This document shows, in pieces, positions 1 through 13,473 of a stretch of DNA of 64,000 nucleotides (within the stretch, counting starts at the first letter, position 1; each line of letters begins with the position of its first letter). The notes beneath the pieces were generated by a model, which ran no database searches, was not told the DNA's origin, and saw only the letters and a program-made list of their open reading frames with translations. The translations under genes and the position numbers were made by a program. This DNA comes from Ceratothoa steindachneri (lineage: Eukaryota; Arthropoda; Malacostraca; Isopoda; Cymothoidae): NCBI GenBank assembly GCA_963969495.1, contig OZ018330.1, forward strand, positions 67,280,907-67,344,906, written 5' to 3'.

Positions 1-1029
1 ATCCCACGTGGAAATTCTTTTCCAGCACGGAAGTTCGATGAGCTAGAGAAGACTCTGTTAGGCTTAAATTGGTACCCCCCCCCCCTTCCACAAGTGGTAG
101 CCTCGAACTGCGTCCACCACGATTCACCTTTACACGGGCTAGAATATCCTCGGCAAGAAGATTCGAGGCCATTCGAGAGTAGAGCTGTTTCCCACTAAAC
201 CCCCAGACATATATATTGCTCGCTTCCCATAAGAGAAGGACATAGTTGAGAAGTCTCACCGAGACCCCAAGAAAATTCCCCTAGTTCCAAGTAAGGTGCT
301 AACAACAAAGCAAAGTGACAGTTGAATTATTTTTGTGTATTGGAATTAGCCCCAGCCAGTAAGGTAATTCCATTTAACGATCGCTACCGAGTGATTTTTC
401 CGACTTCTCTCGTTAACTCATGTCGAAGCCCTCCTCGTTCGCCCCTTGTTTTCGAGTGGCTGAAATACTCCCCCCTGGACCGGACGTTACCGCGCTTCCC
501 CCCCTTTTTGAAAGGAGAACCGTCATCACTTAACATCCCGCTCAGAAGCTTCGAGCGGCCTCGCCTCACGTGCAGAAGACATCTGTGAAGCCTTATCCTG
601 GCGTCTCACCCAGAATCCTCCGTACCTTACCCCTCTCCCCCTTCAGTAACCCATTTGCGTTAAGTCATCCCATTTGAATAGTCTCCTCCCGTAACGCATT
701 AATTTTAACTCCATAGTCTGATTTATAACTACAATTCTCCCCTTCGTTTACTGATGTAATTTTGCCTATTAATTCTTTGAGGTAATTTTGCTCATTAATT
801 CTCTCATTATTTTTATGTAAATTAAATTATATTTTTGTACATGCATTTTTAAATAACCTTGAGTTTTGCCATTGTCCATAATTTACCTGACCTCGTTGCA
901 CTCTTTCTCGCTACTCAGCCCGTCTAAACTAGTGGTGTTCCGTCCCTTCGGCGGTTCGCCTGTAAGTTATTGGTCCCTTCCACATAGATATAATAAGGTA
1001 TTGATGTAATATAATGTCATACCACGACA
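1..1029 (+). mobile_element. LTR of Gypsy-type family A, copy 1 (cut by window edge)
   Basis: Long near-colinear similarity to 12222-13261 and, inverted, to 43507-44549. Shared landmarks are the CCACGTGG box near the start, the block around GGAATTAGCCCCAGCCAG, and the end GTCATACCACGACA. The other two copies have 5-bp TSDs, which identifies the unit as an LTR of about 1040 bp. Here the first dozen or so bases are outside the window, so solo LTR versus 3' LTR cannot be decided. Downstream sequence shows no primer-binding site or gag. Short open frames inside it are not genes. Confidence 0.8.
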
Positions 1030-1309
1030 ATGTAACAGGATATTTTAGAACTATTCCCATTTGATTTTGTGAAAAGACCAAAGTCGCGGTGAAAAGTTAA
1101 ACTGGGAATGAGACTAATTATTCTGTGGTTAAAAGGGGAACCCTAAAATGGGTTAGCCCAATCGTAACGACACTCGATGAGCATCAAATTACAACCACAA
1201 TATTATTATTGTTTTGGTTAAGGAAGACGAAAACCAAGAGTTTGACGAAATTTCACCGTTTCGGTATATTTTCTCAAGAGAGAAAAGGTTTTCAAAAGTA
1301 TTTTATATG

Positions 1310-1350
<41 letters not shown>

Positions 1351-3534
1351 GTTTGTAAATGTGTCCAAGTAGAATACGAGCGAATCGAGGAGCAGATAGT
1401 TCATTTCGAGAGAAATCATTCGAAAGAGATTATTCGAAAGAAATCATTTTCGAGGAGCAGTTTCACATATCGCTTGGGTCATACCAATCAAGTCATTTAC
1501 TCCTCATTAGGAGATAGCATTTATGCAACAGATCTTACATCAAGATGAGTCTTATTCATTCATCGCACCAAAGCACGGACATTAAGAGAGTTGTATTTAA
1601 GCATCATCAAAGATAAGCTCGTGAAATCGATAATCAATCTAATTCTAACTCCTCCTCCATTTGCTACCCAAAGCCATTAAATAAATAAAACCACAGTCTT
1701 CTTGTTTCCATCACTATTTTTCTCGAAAGCAAAATCACATCAGAATTTCTGCTTATCGCCCAGACAAAAATATTCATCATTACCTTTTGGATTCAGGTAA
1801 TAATTTCTCAAATCCAAATCCGGTTTAACGATCAACGTTTCGCGACACTCTTATGGGGAGCGCAATAGCAAAGAGCAACACAAAACGAGGTGGAATATAA
1901 ATATAAAAGGTGACTAACGAAAGAGATCCTTTTCATCCAAACCTTCCAAACCACCCGCAATTTCTTTTTATCAAATACTTCATTCATTTGATTTAAATAT
2001 TCCTTACAATCGTATAAACATATTTTTAGAATTATTCAACCTAAAATATCATATTTCTGTCTTTTGTTTCTTTTAAAAAACTATATTAACGTTGCTCGAG
2101 TTAATGGGAAAAAATAGATTAGTTAAGGATTAAATAATAAACTACATACAAACTGACATTAATTGAAAAAATACCACATGAGGGGTTTTATTCTTTTACG
2201 TTAAGGGCCATATCGTTTATAATTTTGACTATCTTTATTTGTATAAAATTTTCTAATTACTTTTACTGCCGAAAGGTGGGTTTCGCACACAGAACATAAC
2301 ATACGAAATATTTAATTCAAGAAAGAAGAACAGGAGAAAAGAAGAGGAACAAAAGGATCAATGCCCCCTCTCCTTCCCACCGGACGATGTATATGACCAT
2401 TAACTTATTTTGTCAATTCTTATACAATTACCAAGTCTTGCTATTGCTAAAAATAATAATACAAGGCATTAACACGTCACCTATCCTTCAATATTTGGAC
2501 GAAAGGATAACTTACTCTTTAAGGCCGTCAAATAAACAAACAGTTAATATTGGACCGCTTGATATATTTAATATTAATTTAACAAAATCATATATTCCCT
2601 CACTTTGCTTAATTTAAAAAATTAACAATGTTTTTCATATTTATTCAATCTTAAAATTGTTGAATCATTGATAAAATATGGAATTCTATAAGATTCTGTA
2701 GATTCCTTTAATATAATTTTGATGGAGGTGGGCTATATATAAAAGCGTTTTTATGGTATTAAATTGAAGTTTTGGAGATTATTTTATAGTAAAATTGTTT
2801 CTCTTTAAATCAGTTATATGACTATTACAAAGGCAAAAAAAATCTATTACATTGTTATAGTATTTTTATGTTATTTTAATCATAATGATATAACCTTTGC
2901 AAAAGTAATAGAAATCCTTTACATTGTTGTTGTTTTCTTAAGCTATACCTTCCATGATTGCCAGATATCACCATTTCTCTTATGTCAAGGCTCGGGAACA
3001 AATAATTTATTTTAATCGTCAATTAAACTCGATTTATTGTCATTATTCAAGCAATCTGAGCAGTAGAGTTTTGAGCGCTTGTTTTATAACTTGTAGTCTG
3101 TATAACAAACATGCATGTTTGCCGGTTTTACCCAGATCCCACCAGCTTAGGATCCAAAAAATCAGGTCTTTTAAAGGGCAACCGTCCTATAGACAAAATT
3201 CGGTCTTGTAACCAGATGTCCTGCTTGGATTTTAAAAGGAAGAGATAATGACACCTCAAGAGATCAGCCCTCTTCTTTCCGTTATATGTTTTTGGGGGGT
3301 TCAAAGTGTGGACCCATTGTAAAATAGAATACAACTTCAAAGTGCTCATTTTTGAGGTCCCTCTAAGTCATATTCTATTCTACAATGTAGTTCTAACACT
3401 ACAAGGTACTATTTTGTTTATGTTTGCTTATATCTTCAATTTTTCTGGTATTTATTTATTATTCGAATTTCTTCCGCTCTCATCTTTGCATGCGTTGGAT
3501 TTACGGTATAGGATTTCCAGAAGTTGAGTCAAAT
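1030..3534. other. AT-rich stretch, no gene seen
   Basis: No recognisable coding trace on either strand. It holds an interrupted TA/GTATA microsatellite at about 1309-1347. Otherwise it is unassigned AT-rich DNA. Confidence 0.5.
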
Positions 3535-5600
3535 TTAATATCAGCCGTAAAAAATTGAGTAGACGTTGAGACTTAAACATCCACCTAGAGAAAACCCTGC
3601 TCTAAATTTGAATGCAGGGCTTTTTGCCTTTCCTATGCAAACATATGCTGTTTTTGACCCCTTTACATGATTGCATACGATCCTTTCTAAGTATTTGCTT
3701 GAGTTCGGTTACATATTCTTATACTAAATCTCCTTTTGCGAACTTTTGTCTCTGCTATTAGACGTCTCGACTGTACATTAATACTGAATGAATTGTTCGT
3801 TGATGCGATATCCAACCTATAAATTAGGTAGAGGGTGAGACTTATACATCCACCTTGAGGCAACCTTGTTCTTAATTCGAATGCTGGGCCTTTTGCCTCA
3901 ACTATGCTAACATAGCTGTTCTTGCTTTTACATGGTTGAATACGATCCTCTCTTAGTATGTGCTTAAGTTCCTTTGCATATTCTTATACTAGATCCATTT
4001 TTGCGAGACTTTGTCAAAGTCCGATGAGATATCGTTGCTGCATTAACGCTTATTGCCATCTTTACTCTGAGCTTTCAAAAATCCGTACTGTTAATCGTTA
4101 TACATATAGCTTGTTTTCTTCAATGTGTTCCGTCAGTCTTCGTTTTAGTATTTCTTATAGTACTTTCCCTTCGAATTCCAAAAGTGAAATCAGTCCGGAG
4201 GTTTTCCTGGTTTTGAGATAAAGAACATTTTTGCTACCTGTGAGTTGATTAGGGTATTAACCTGTATTCAGACATACGTTAAATATGTTATTCAATCCTT
4301 AGATCACAATGACAGGCGTTTCATTTTTAAGCTAATTTGTGTAAGCTATGTGTGACAGGGCACTTTCCGGCGGAATGATTTAAATGCGCTATCTAGTTCT
4401 TCTGTGGTGATGGTTTATCCATTATTGTCATGGGTATTTCTGCGTTTTTCTACCTGATGTGTTATGTGTGTTTTATCCAGACCTTCTTGTATCCATCAAG
4501 AAAGCATTCTTCAAATTCGGCGTCGAATTTGGCATTATCGTCTTCGCTTATGTTAAATTATTCTCTTATGATCACTTTTACTTCTTGTTTCTCTTCTCTG
4601 ATGTTTCCTTGGTTGTTGTTTAATTTTATTTTCGGCTTAGGTGTGAAGACGGATTGATTTATTATCTCTTATCCAGAATTCTTTGTTTGCGGCATTGCTG
4701 TCAACTTGTTCTATAATTTTGTTCGTACTTACATGCTTTTATTCTGATGATTCAGTTTCTGGGTGGCCCAAGGGTTCTCACCCAATCTTGTTCCATTCTA
4801 AGTTCCAGGTAAACTATTTTCATATCCTCAGTCCAGCTGTATTGTGCAAACGTTTGATCCTGGGTTCTCTGAATTTCTTCTTCATCAGCTTTTCTTAGGT
4901 GATATATTAATCAATTAAGTTCGTCATCAATTTCTTTCAGGTCTGTATCCTCTCGATATTCGGGGATATATTTTTTCTGAATGTTTTTATATTTTTGCCA
5001 ATCCGCACTTCCATATGTTGTCTGTGTCTCAGTTGGAATGAAATCCGATTTTTCTTGATGGTGATTAAAATTACATAGTTATCACTGCAAGCGATCTTAA
5101 TAGGCTCCAAGTAGTAATTAAATGGATTATTATTCCCAGCTAGTCGGATCTCTGGTTTCGTAGGCTCTCTTCCTATATAGGTAAGGATATCAGGTGAAAG
5201 TCGTTGGAGGATGTGCTTTGGCCAACAGCATCTCTAGACATCGCATGCCCGTTTGGTAGATATGTAACCTGATTTCCTACACCAACCATTAATATCCCAA
5301 AGGAAGATAATGGGACTTCTTCCCTTAAACAACTTAGTAAAGTTGGAGATGGGGAGAAGTCCCGCCTTGGAGGTTGATATGCGATAGTGATTGTTAATTC
5401 CCCAAAGTCCATGGCTACTTTCACTGTCATATACGATTCTTCTAATACTTCTACTTTCTTGTATTTTATATTTTTCTTGGTGGCTATTGCCGCCCTTCCC
5501 ATCCTTCTTGGGTATGGTTCGTTGCTAATACTTGCTAGTTCCAGATTTAAATCCTTTCATTTTGTGTATTGATGCCATTTCGTAATATTAGGATTATATC
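3535..5600 (-). pseudogene. Decayed LINE ORF2 (endonuclease and reverse transcriptase)
   Basis: Read right to left. An AP-endonuclease-like part at about 5510-5170 has the phrases GRAAIATKKNIKYK, ELTITIAYQPPR and, in another frame, FKGRSPIIFLWDINGW, where the family's catalytic GDFN reads WDIN. A charged linker follows near 4900-4430. A reverse-transcriptase trace lies at about 4310-3800, with SLLEFEGK, LKAQS and LPQGGCIS-like phrases, the last of which is the usual PQG motif. Stops and frame changes are frequent, so no product is possible. The upstream partner on the same strand is the ORF1 relic at 5700-6880. A Jockey-like clade is likely but not proven. Confidence 0.7.
3559..4030. repeat. 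Tandem duplication inside the LINE reverse-transcriptase region
   Basis: The segment starting near 3559 recurs at 3829, an offset of 270 bp. Both copies contain the ACATCCACCT box, the CTTTTGCCT box and a TACGATCCT(C/T)TCT box in the same order. The two copies differ at many sites, so the duplication is old. Confidence 0.7.
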
Positions 5601-5699
5601 GGTATAAATTTCTATGAATATATTTCGATTTAATGTATTCGTTTCCTGGTCAATTCGATTGTTTTCATTTGTAGGATTCTAAGTTTTAATATACACATT

Positions 5700-6880
5700 A
5701 TTCTTCTTTTTGTTTACTTTTTTTGTATATCTATGGCTGGTGCTTGTTTGGTTTCTTTGGGTTCGTTTCCTTCTATAGTTCTTGTTTCTGGCTTTTGTAA
5801 TTCTGCTTTCCTCTTAGGGATTCCTCATATATGTTCAGGGGTTGGAGCTTCCTTAAACCTTTTTGTTCTTCTTTCCCTTTCTAGTGATTCTTCCTCGGTT
5901 GTTTCTTTTTTGATAAAAAAGGGTGGTTTACAAAAGCTTTGTCGTATATCGCTGCAGATTTCGGGTTGTTGAGGGAATTTCATTGTATGAATTCCATTGT
6001 TTCTTAGCATTGAGTTTAGTTCCTTTGCGTAGCTGCCCGATTGTGCAATATTTATTAAGTATGCATGCATGATGCAGGTCATAATCTTCAACTGTACTGT
6101 TAGGTTTAGGTTAATTTGATCGTTAATTCCTTGTTTCTGTTTTGTAGCACGATTGAATGAGAAGTTATGACTCACTTTAGACTTTTTAGCTCCTCTTTTT
6201 TTCTTTTGTAGATTTTTTTCTTTTAGGGCATGCTAGGGCTATTGTCCTATGGGGTCCATTGCAATTCAAGCACTTTTTAACTGTCGATATTAATTAATGG
6301 TCTGTTTCAGAGCACTCGGATCATATATGTACCTCTCCTTTCGAGCATGTCTGGGTCGTATAGCTTTCCATTATCTATTTCATAAAATTAGTCTCTGATC
6401 TTCGATCTTATGATTTTTTTCTCTCGATGCTACTTCCTGGGATTCTCATACAATTTCTGTTATCTCAAATATGATCTCACAGAAATGTGTCTGCTGGTTG
6501 AATTTTTAATATTTCCTTTACTTTAGCACATGATCGAATCTCTTCTAATTCCCTTTTCAGTTCTTCGTTGTGTTTGCTCTGATCCACGCTTCCACTCTTC
6601 TGCATATAACTGTGCGGTTTTCTGAGACTCGCAGGGCTGTTTTGGCCTCTATTCCGATTTCCTTTAATAATTTTGCTCTTTTGGCCGAGAGGATCTTGCG
6701 ACATCCTGTATTTCGGCCCCCCAAGGGGATATAGGCATTCGTGGTTGAGGTTATTTTGATCAGTGCCATTCTTAATGGGGCAAACAGGACTACGCAAGGT
6801 CTGTTTCTCTGGTGGTTCATTCCACTTTCCATGTTCATGATCTTGAGATGGGGGATAGAGTCCCTTTTTATCTGAACTAA
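5700..6880 (-). pseudogene. Decayed LINE ORF1 (gag-like, zinc knuckle)
   Basis: Right-to-left translation gives a nucleic-acid-binding knuckle at about 6272-6228, reading CLNCNGPHRTIALAC (C-X2-C-X3-H-X6-C), followed by basic PKRKK. A conserved helical piece follows near 6120-6000 (LTVQLKIMTCIMHAY and ELNSMLRNNG). This order is typical of ORF1 of Jockey-like LINEs in arthropods. Frame changes and stops break it. It sits directly upstream of the ORF2 relic on the same strand. Its 5' side stops where the family B LTR begins at 6890, so that LTR probably inserted into or next to it. Confidence 0.65.
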
Positions 6881-6889
6881 AAGGGGAAA

Positions 6890-8276
6890 TGTGATAGAAC
6901 GGGTTGAGGCAGCGTTAGTTTCAACTCCTATCACATATTATTAAAAACCACTATGCTCCCACGTGCATCTTCGCTTCGAAGCTTGGCGCCTTATCGCAGC
7001 CACCGGATGTCAATGTTTAAACAAGGAGGTTATCGTCCCCCCGTTCACCCCCATACGCCGACCTCGCCAGATTGAGTTAGGCTCATGGGCAGATAAGGCA
7101 TTTTTCCTAGGCTCGACTGTGCATTCCCTCGAAGCTCTCACTCCATTGTCCCCCACGCCAAGGGAGTGTCTCGACTATTTATATGGAAACTTTACCACTA
7201 AGATCAGATTGGAGATCCAGATTTTCGTCGCGAAACATCACCACGACTCTTTCTCACTTTATGTGCCAAGGGACCTTGACCTCGAGATTCAACATCACTT
7301 GTCCAGAAGGAGGACAAAATCCCTTGAGTGCCAAAGTTCGAGCCTTTGCGACGCCGAGTCCAAAAGGCTTCCCCCTCGTTGTTCAGAAAGAGAACAACGT
7401 TAGAACAGCCATTGTTCGTTCGAGCCCCGTTAACAAGAAACGGTTCTCACCCTTCCCCCGTTGTTCAGAAGAGAACACCGTAGAACAGTCATTGTTCTTT
7501 TGAGTCCGTTCGCCAAGAAACGGTTATCACCCTTCCCCCTTGTTGTTCAGAAGAGAACACCGTAGAACAGTCATTGTTCTTTTGAGTCTTTTCGCCAAGA
7601 AACGGTTCTCACCCTTCCCCCTTGTTGTTCAGAAGAGAACACATTAGAACAGCCATTGTTCTTGAGCCCGTAGACAAGAGACGGTTCTCACCCCCCTCCC
7701 TGTTGTTCGGAAGAGAACAACGTAGAACAGCCATTGTCCTTCAAGCCGTTCGTGGAGAAACGGTTCTCATTCCCAAGACGCCACGTCAGGATCATCTTAT
7801 TCCCCCCCTTCGGCTGGAACTCGCCAACAGACCGAAAATTCCTTCACGTCGCCTTCCACTGCACCACTAGTATAAAGTTCCTCAAGGCAAACGTCACCTT
7901 TGAGTACTTAACCCTTTTGTGAATTCTATCCTGTGCTTTAAATGGTTTAGCGAACCATCCCATCCCTTTAACTCTATATTTGTTTTACCTTTTTAAATCC
8001 TTTAATCGTCGGATTAGCCAAAGCCCCCACGCCCCTTTCCATTCTCTGTTTAAGTCAATATTTTCCGTCCTGTGTTTGTTGATAGTTATTATTAATAAAA
8101 CTCTATTTTATTAATGATAGCAATATTATTATCCTTGAGCTCAGTTCCACGTCTTAAGCATATCGAAGTTACATAATATCGGCCCGCCAGACAATCACGC
8201 ACTCTAAAGATAATTAAAGAAGTTCCCTCAACGAATAGTTATATATGGTATATCGTCGAGAGTCCATTCTACGACA
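6890..8276 (+). mobile_element. Solo-type LTR of Gypsy-type family B
   Basis: Begins TGTGATAGAAC and ends TTCTACGACA, the same termini as the two LTRs of the complete element at 17767-23578, here in the opposite orientation. It carries an older version of the internal repeat array (7380-7770) of GAACA/TGTTC-rich units. A TATA-like TATTTATA lies at about 7176 and AATAAA at 8094-8099. The 5 bases on each side (GGAAA, GGGTA) do not match, so a clean TSD is missing. An A/G-rich run precedes it. Open frames within it (for example 6963-7503) are LTR artefacts. Confidence 0.85.
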
Positions 8277-8382
8277 GGGTAGTTGTCTAGACCGTGTCTA
8301 TATATGTGTCCTTAACTCCCAATCATCGTGATTAGTGAGTTAGGATTACTTTCTTACCTATAATCAAACACAAACTGTACTA

Positions 8383-8458
8383 TATTATTATAATAATAAT
8401 AATAATGATGATAATAATAATAATGACGATAATAATAATAAGATTGATAGTAATAATG

Positions 8459-8489
<31 letters not shown>

Positions 8490-8518
8490 GAATAATAATC
8501 CTGATAATAATAATACTT
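8383..8518. repeat. ATA/ATG trinucleotide microsatellite
   Basis: Interrupted run of AAT and GAT triplets, about 136 bp. The isoleucine/methionine frame it creates is not a gene. Confidence 0.95.
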
Positions 8519-11500
8519 AAAAGATTATCAGATAGGCATGAAATAAGAGCTCAGAAATTCATACAAATATACATTATCTTCCGAAGCTAAAAGTGCAGCA
8601 TCTGACCCAGGCATTCCTTTTTCCCAACCCTCTTTTGCTAACCCAACCTCCTTGCTTCAGCTAACCCCTATAGGAACAACAAGCATCCTTCCGTCTTAAG
8701 TAGCAAAATTCTTTAATGCCTTCAACTAATTTCCTGTGGTTTCACTGTTTCTTTTTGCAAAAGACATTCCTAGGTAAACCCTGTCTAGTTCCACCTCTAA
8801 TCATCTTGAATAATAAACTATTGGTTAATACTTAGTTAGAAGTATCCTCTACCTTCAAATTGTATTCCCATTGGCTCAGTTTTAAGAAATTTCCGCCCCA
8901 TTACTATTATGATAAAGTTAACAGGATAGTTATTGTAAAAACCATCCCACTGTTTTCAATGCTCTATATAACCATTCGTTCAATTTTCAAAATCTAAAAA
9001 ACTTAGTAACTAAATCAAATATTCCTGGCCCATTATTATAAAACCATTCTACTATATTTAATATTTTATGTAACCAGAGCAACTTGAAAAGAGCATAAAG
9101 AATACAAAATTCTTGTGAGGGAAGAGACGGTCAGACATAAATCCACTACCTTGAAGTTGTCTTATTACGTCCTTCTGTCCCATGTAATTCGACATAACCC
9201 ATTTACTTTTCAAGTCACTGGTCCTCTCCTCCTCCGTCTAGCATCGTGCCCTCTTCAGTCGTATAAAACGACGCTACCAACCGTAAACTGGCGTAGTCTT
9301 TCTCACCAGTTGTGTCAGACGACGTTCCGAGCTTCGTGCCTCCTCTATTTGTAATAGACGACGTTACCAGCTGTACCAGATGTTTAGAAACTATCTATAT
9401 GTGTGTCCTTAATTCCAAATTTTCCTGATTAGTGTACGTACTCAGTGATTTTATGCCTAAATTGGGTCTCGTTCACCAAAAGGGACTCCTTTTCTGCACT
9501 CACTAACAGGACTTTATTTCTGTAAGTTAATATAGACTACTAGCAAGAGGTTCTAGGTGCTTTGAAAGTCACATTATATAGCCTGAAAGTAAGGAAGTAA
9601 AAATTAATATAGGTGTTGGTTAAGGGTGTTTCCCCTTCTCGTCTTCACCCTACACACTATTTCCAGGAGTTCTCCCCAATCAAACTAGTGTGTGCATATA
9701 TTTCTTTTTTCATTTGAAAAAAAATCTGTCTTCTTTCAAGGTACAACCTCTTTTTTTAAGGTTCGGCAAGTGCTTTACCCGAGTTGCACTGGAGAGTCAA
9801 ACGATTCAGATTCAGTTCGTCGCTATTCTTTAGGGAATCAAAACAGTTTGGGAACCTTGAGTTCGCCCTTTGTTATTTAGTAGACTTAGTCCTGGTATTC
9901 AACATGTAACTAGGGATTCCTTTTGGGAAAAGCGAATCTAAGATTTTAAATTTCTGCGAACAACTTTCAGAGATGTGTAGGGGTGGGTTTCGTATATATA
10001 TGGATGTGTTGCTCATTGCGTAGACGAGCTGTGCACCTAAGAAATGAAGAAATGAAGCTGTAGGCTTCATTGGTCTCTCATCTTGAAACTGAGTCTATTT
10101 AGGTGCCAAAGGGAGCATTCACGCTTGCATTATCTCGCCAGATATTATTCAAACAGAGACAAAAGGGTGTGATTTTTCTACTCCATTTTAATTAGAGAAT
10201 ATATTACAAGCATAACTAAGCCTTTAGGTTTTAAATGTAGTAAAGATATTTTGTTCAGTACGTTGAGGGATATTAAGCCCATGAAGCATTTTTATTCTCA
10301 TTTGAACATGAAGTAGTTCATCAACTCATGTTTGCATGTTTGGAAATCTTCCGACATACGCACAACTTGCTTAGTAGTGGTTTGCGAGGATCACGCAAAA
10401 AGTAAGCAGAGTTCTGTAAAAAGGTAGTGAAGCTCGAGAAAGTGAAAATGTGTGAAGCATATATCGTCGTAGATCGTCCTGCAAGCATTGGTGCCAGGGT
10501 CAAAAAGTACTGATCTTCAAGCCAGGGAGACTCACAAGCCTCCTGAAGTCTTCTGACTTCGCCTTGCGGCTGAATGTGATAAATTTTGCCAAAAATATTT
10601 ATGGAAAAACAACTTAATTAGTAATGACCAAGAACTCTTAATCTATTCCTAAAAAAATTATTGAGATACAAAATTGTAGCTAAATTTATCGCAATGTGAA
10701 AAACTTTGCCAATGTCCCTATAGTTCCAGTCTTTTTAAAATTTAAGATGTGATGAGAAAGGAATCACTATCTGCCGGTTGTGGTTAGTATGGGATTTTTC
10801 CAAAGGGCAAGATGTGTGTTAGCTTTGGCCATTTTATTTGTTAAGAAGGTGTTTATAAAATTTATTAACCTGGCAGTTAATTGAAGGTGACTTGAATTTC
10901 GGATCTTGAAAGCGATATGCTTTGAAATAAGTGACTTATAAACTGGGAGTCTTGTTTAATTTGGAAATATTTTTTACTGTGGCGTAGTCGACTATGTCGA
11001 TAAGAAGGCTAATGTAACAGAGCAATTCTAATTTCATGTGACCTAATGCAATTTCCATATTTTTAATACCTTCGTCCATCAAAAACGTAACGAGCATGTA
11101 GGGCAGTGGGAGGAAGAGGGTGGTGGTGTTTGTGGTCGCAGTTTTAGCATTTTGAACTACAAGTTTTAACTTGGACACCTATGTAAAACTGAGTTGTGAT
11201 CGGTTCCTTAGATAAAATAGTTGCAAGAGCCAAGAATAATATTGTTTTTGGTGTGTCGTATATGAATTAAATAGACCAATAAGTTTCATCTTGATTAGAA
11301 AGTGCAAAGAAAAGGAAAAACTTAAATGCCCCCCACTCTGATAAAATCATAACAGATGCGTGGAAAATTAAATATTTTCTACCCAAATTGTTATTTATTT
11401 AGTGCAACTTTTTAACCATCTGAAACTAACCAGTCGAAAATTTGTTTCAGATGAGAAATTTGCTCCTCAAGAAAAGATGACTAAATTAAATGTCATCTGC

Positions 11501-11956
11501 AAACTGAAAAAGAAAAGACCTAAGGATGACGGATTACTTCATTTTAAATGCGGATAAGCTTTTTTGATGCTGATCATAGACCAGGTAAGATGAAAAGCAA
11601 TTCAATAAGACCAAAACGATTAGTTGCAGCAGCATGGGGATTCACTTGATTTTTCCAAGGGAATGTGATGAAAAGCCCGTCAAAGATTAAATTAAGTGAG
11701 GTTTTTGAGCCTATAATGAGTAAGGCAAAGTGAAATAGAAATGGGATAAAATATTAGGACAAGTCATAACTATGTGACAAAATGAATCTAAGAAAAAATC
11801 CTATCATGAAGGGTGGCTAAATTAAGAGGTTTTACATGTGGACTATATATATGAGCTTTTTAAGATAGGATATCTCAACTTACATAATTCTATATTTATA
11901 ATTTCCAATTATACCCTTTTGAGCACCTTTATAATATATTAGAAGCTAAAAAATGA

Positions 11957-11960
<4 letters not shown>
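8519..11960. other. No recognisable gene; weak local repeats
   Basis: Both strands were read without finding a family that can be named. Near 9237-9376 a sequence with GACGACGTTACCAGCTGT-like phrases recurs roughly every 88 bp. The phrase CTATATATGTGTCCTTAACTCC at 8298 resembles 9395, so two diverged copies of an unknown repeat may flank 8.3-9.4 kb. The 80-codon frame at 10936-11178 (minus) has no recognised motif. Confidence 0.4.

Positions 11961-12004
<44 letters not shown>
11961..12004. repeat. TA microsatellite
   Basis: Uninterrupted (TA)n, about 44 bp. Confidence 0.98.
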
Positions 12005-12005
<1 letters not shown>

Positions 12006-12221
12006 CCTAAATAATTACACGTCTTCGATTAAACTATTCACCGTATAACCAACCAACACATCAATACATTAACCTTGGAACAGAACAACCGAACAAATTT
12101 CATTATATGTTTTCTAGCGCTAGTTAGTTGATTTCCAACTCCAACGATACAGCTAAGTCCCTCTGTGTAATTGGTTCACAATTGTTTGTAGGTTTTGGTT
12201 TATAATTTAATATAATAGGTT

Positions 12222-13261
12222 TGTGAGGGAACCCCACGTGGGATCTCTTGAGCAGAACAGAACTTCCATGCACTGCAGAAGGCCCGGTTAGGCCTAAATT
12301 GGTAAGCCTAACCACCCCTCCCTCCCCCTCCACAAGCGGTAGCCTCGAACCGTATCCACCACGATTTACTTTTACACGGGCAGAATAGCCTCTGCAAGAA
12401 GATTCAAGGCCATTCGAGAGTAGAGATGTTTCCCGCTTACCGCCCCCCTCCTAACCCCGGGGAGAGCCTCGGACATAAATAGAGCTTGACTCCCTTGAAA
12501 GGGCACAGAGTTGAGAAGTCTCACCCGGACTCCAGAAGATTCCCCATAGTTCCAAGTCAGGTGCTAAAACAACAAAGCAAAGTGACAGCTGAACTATTTT
12601 GTGTATTTGGAATTAGCCCCAACCAGTGAGGTAATTCCACTTAACGATCGCCACTGAGTGATTTTCCGGACTTCTCTCATCAACTCCTGTCGAAGCCCCC
12701 CTTCGTTCGCCCCTTATTTGGGGTGACCGAATTACTCTCCCTTGGACCGGAAGTTACCGCCCCCCCTCCCCCTTGTTCTTGGAGAACCGTCATCACTTCA
12801 AGTTCCCGCTCAGAAGTTCCGACGGCCTTACCTTACGTGCAGAAGACATCCGTAAGCCAACCCCTCCCCACCTTTAGTATCCCAATTGAGTTAATTCCCC
12901 TCCATTTGAATAGTCTCCTCCTGTAATACCTTAAGTTCTAACTTCATAGTCTGATTTATAACTACAATTCCCCCCTTCGTGTACTGATGTGATTTTGTCT
13001 GTTAATTCTCTGAGGTAATTTTACCCATCAATTCTCTCGTTATTTTTGTGTAAATAAAATTATATTTTTGTACAAGCCTCTTTAAATAACCTTGAGCTTT
13101 GCCATTGTCCATAATTTACCTGAGCTCGTTGCACTCTCTCACGCTACTCAGCCCGTCTAGTTTAGTGGTGTTCCGTCCCTTCGTTGGTTCGCTTGTAAGT
13201 TATCGGTCCCTTCCCCATAGATATAATATGGTATTGATGTAATATAATGTCATACCAAGTA
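12222..13261 (+). mobile_element. Solo LTR of Gypsy-type family A, copy 2
   Basis: Begins TGTGAGGGAA and runs colinear with copy 1 (1-1029) and with copy 3 on the opposite strand. The direct repeat AGGTT flanks it at 12217-12221 and 13262-13266, a 5-bp TSD as made by Gypsy integrases. The last bases (ACCAAGTA) have drifted from the ACCACGACA of the other copies. It shows a TATA-like CATAAATA at 12474-12481 and AATAAA at 13053-13058. No internal region adjoins it, so it is a solo LTR. Confidence 0.88.
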
Positions 13262-13473
13262 AGGTTATTTTATTGTTTAATCCAATTAGTTATATTTTTT
13301 GATACTCAAGTCAGTATATGTTAAAATTTCATTTCTTTCCCGTATTTTTCAAAAATACACTGCATATTGTTAAGTCACTTATCCTGCCTTCCCCCATTTT
13401 TAGCCATTATATAATGTAATTTTCTAACTCTTTAACTGTTATTGTTAATATTTTTTCCTCTTCTCATCAGTCG

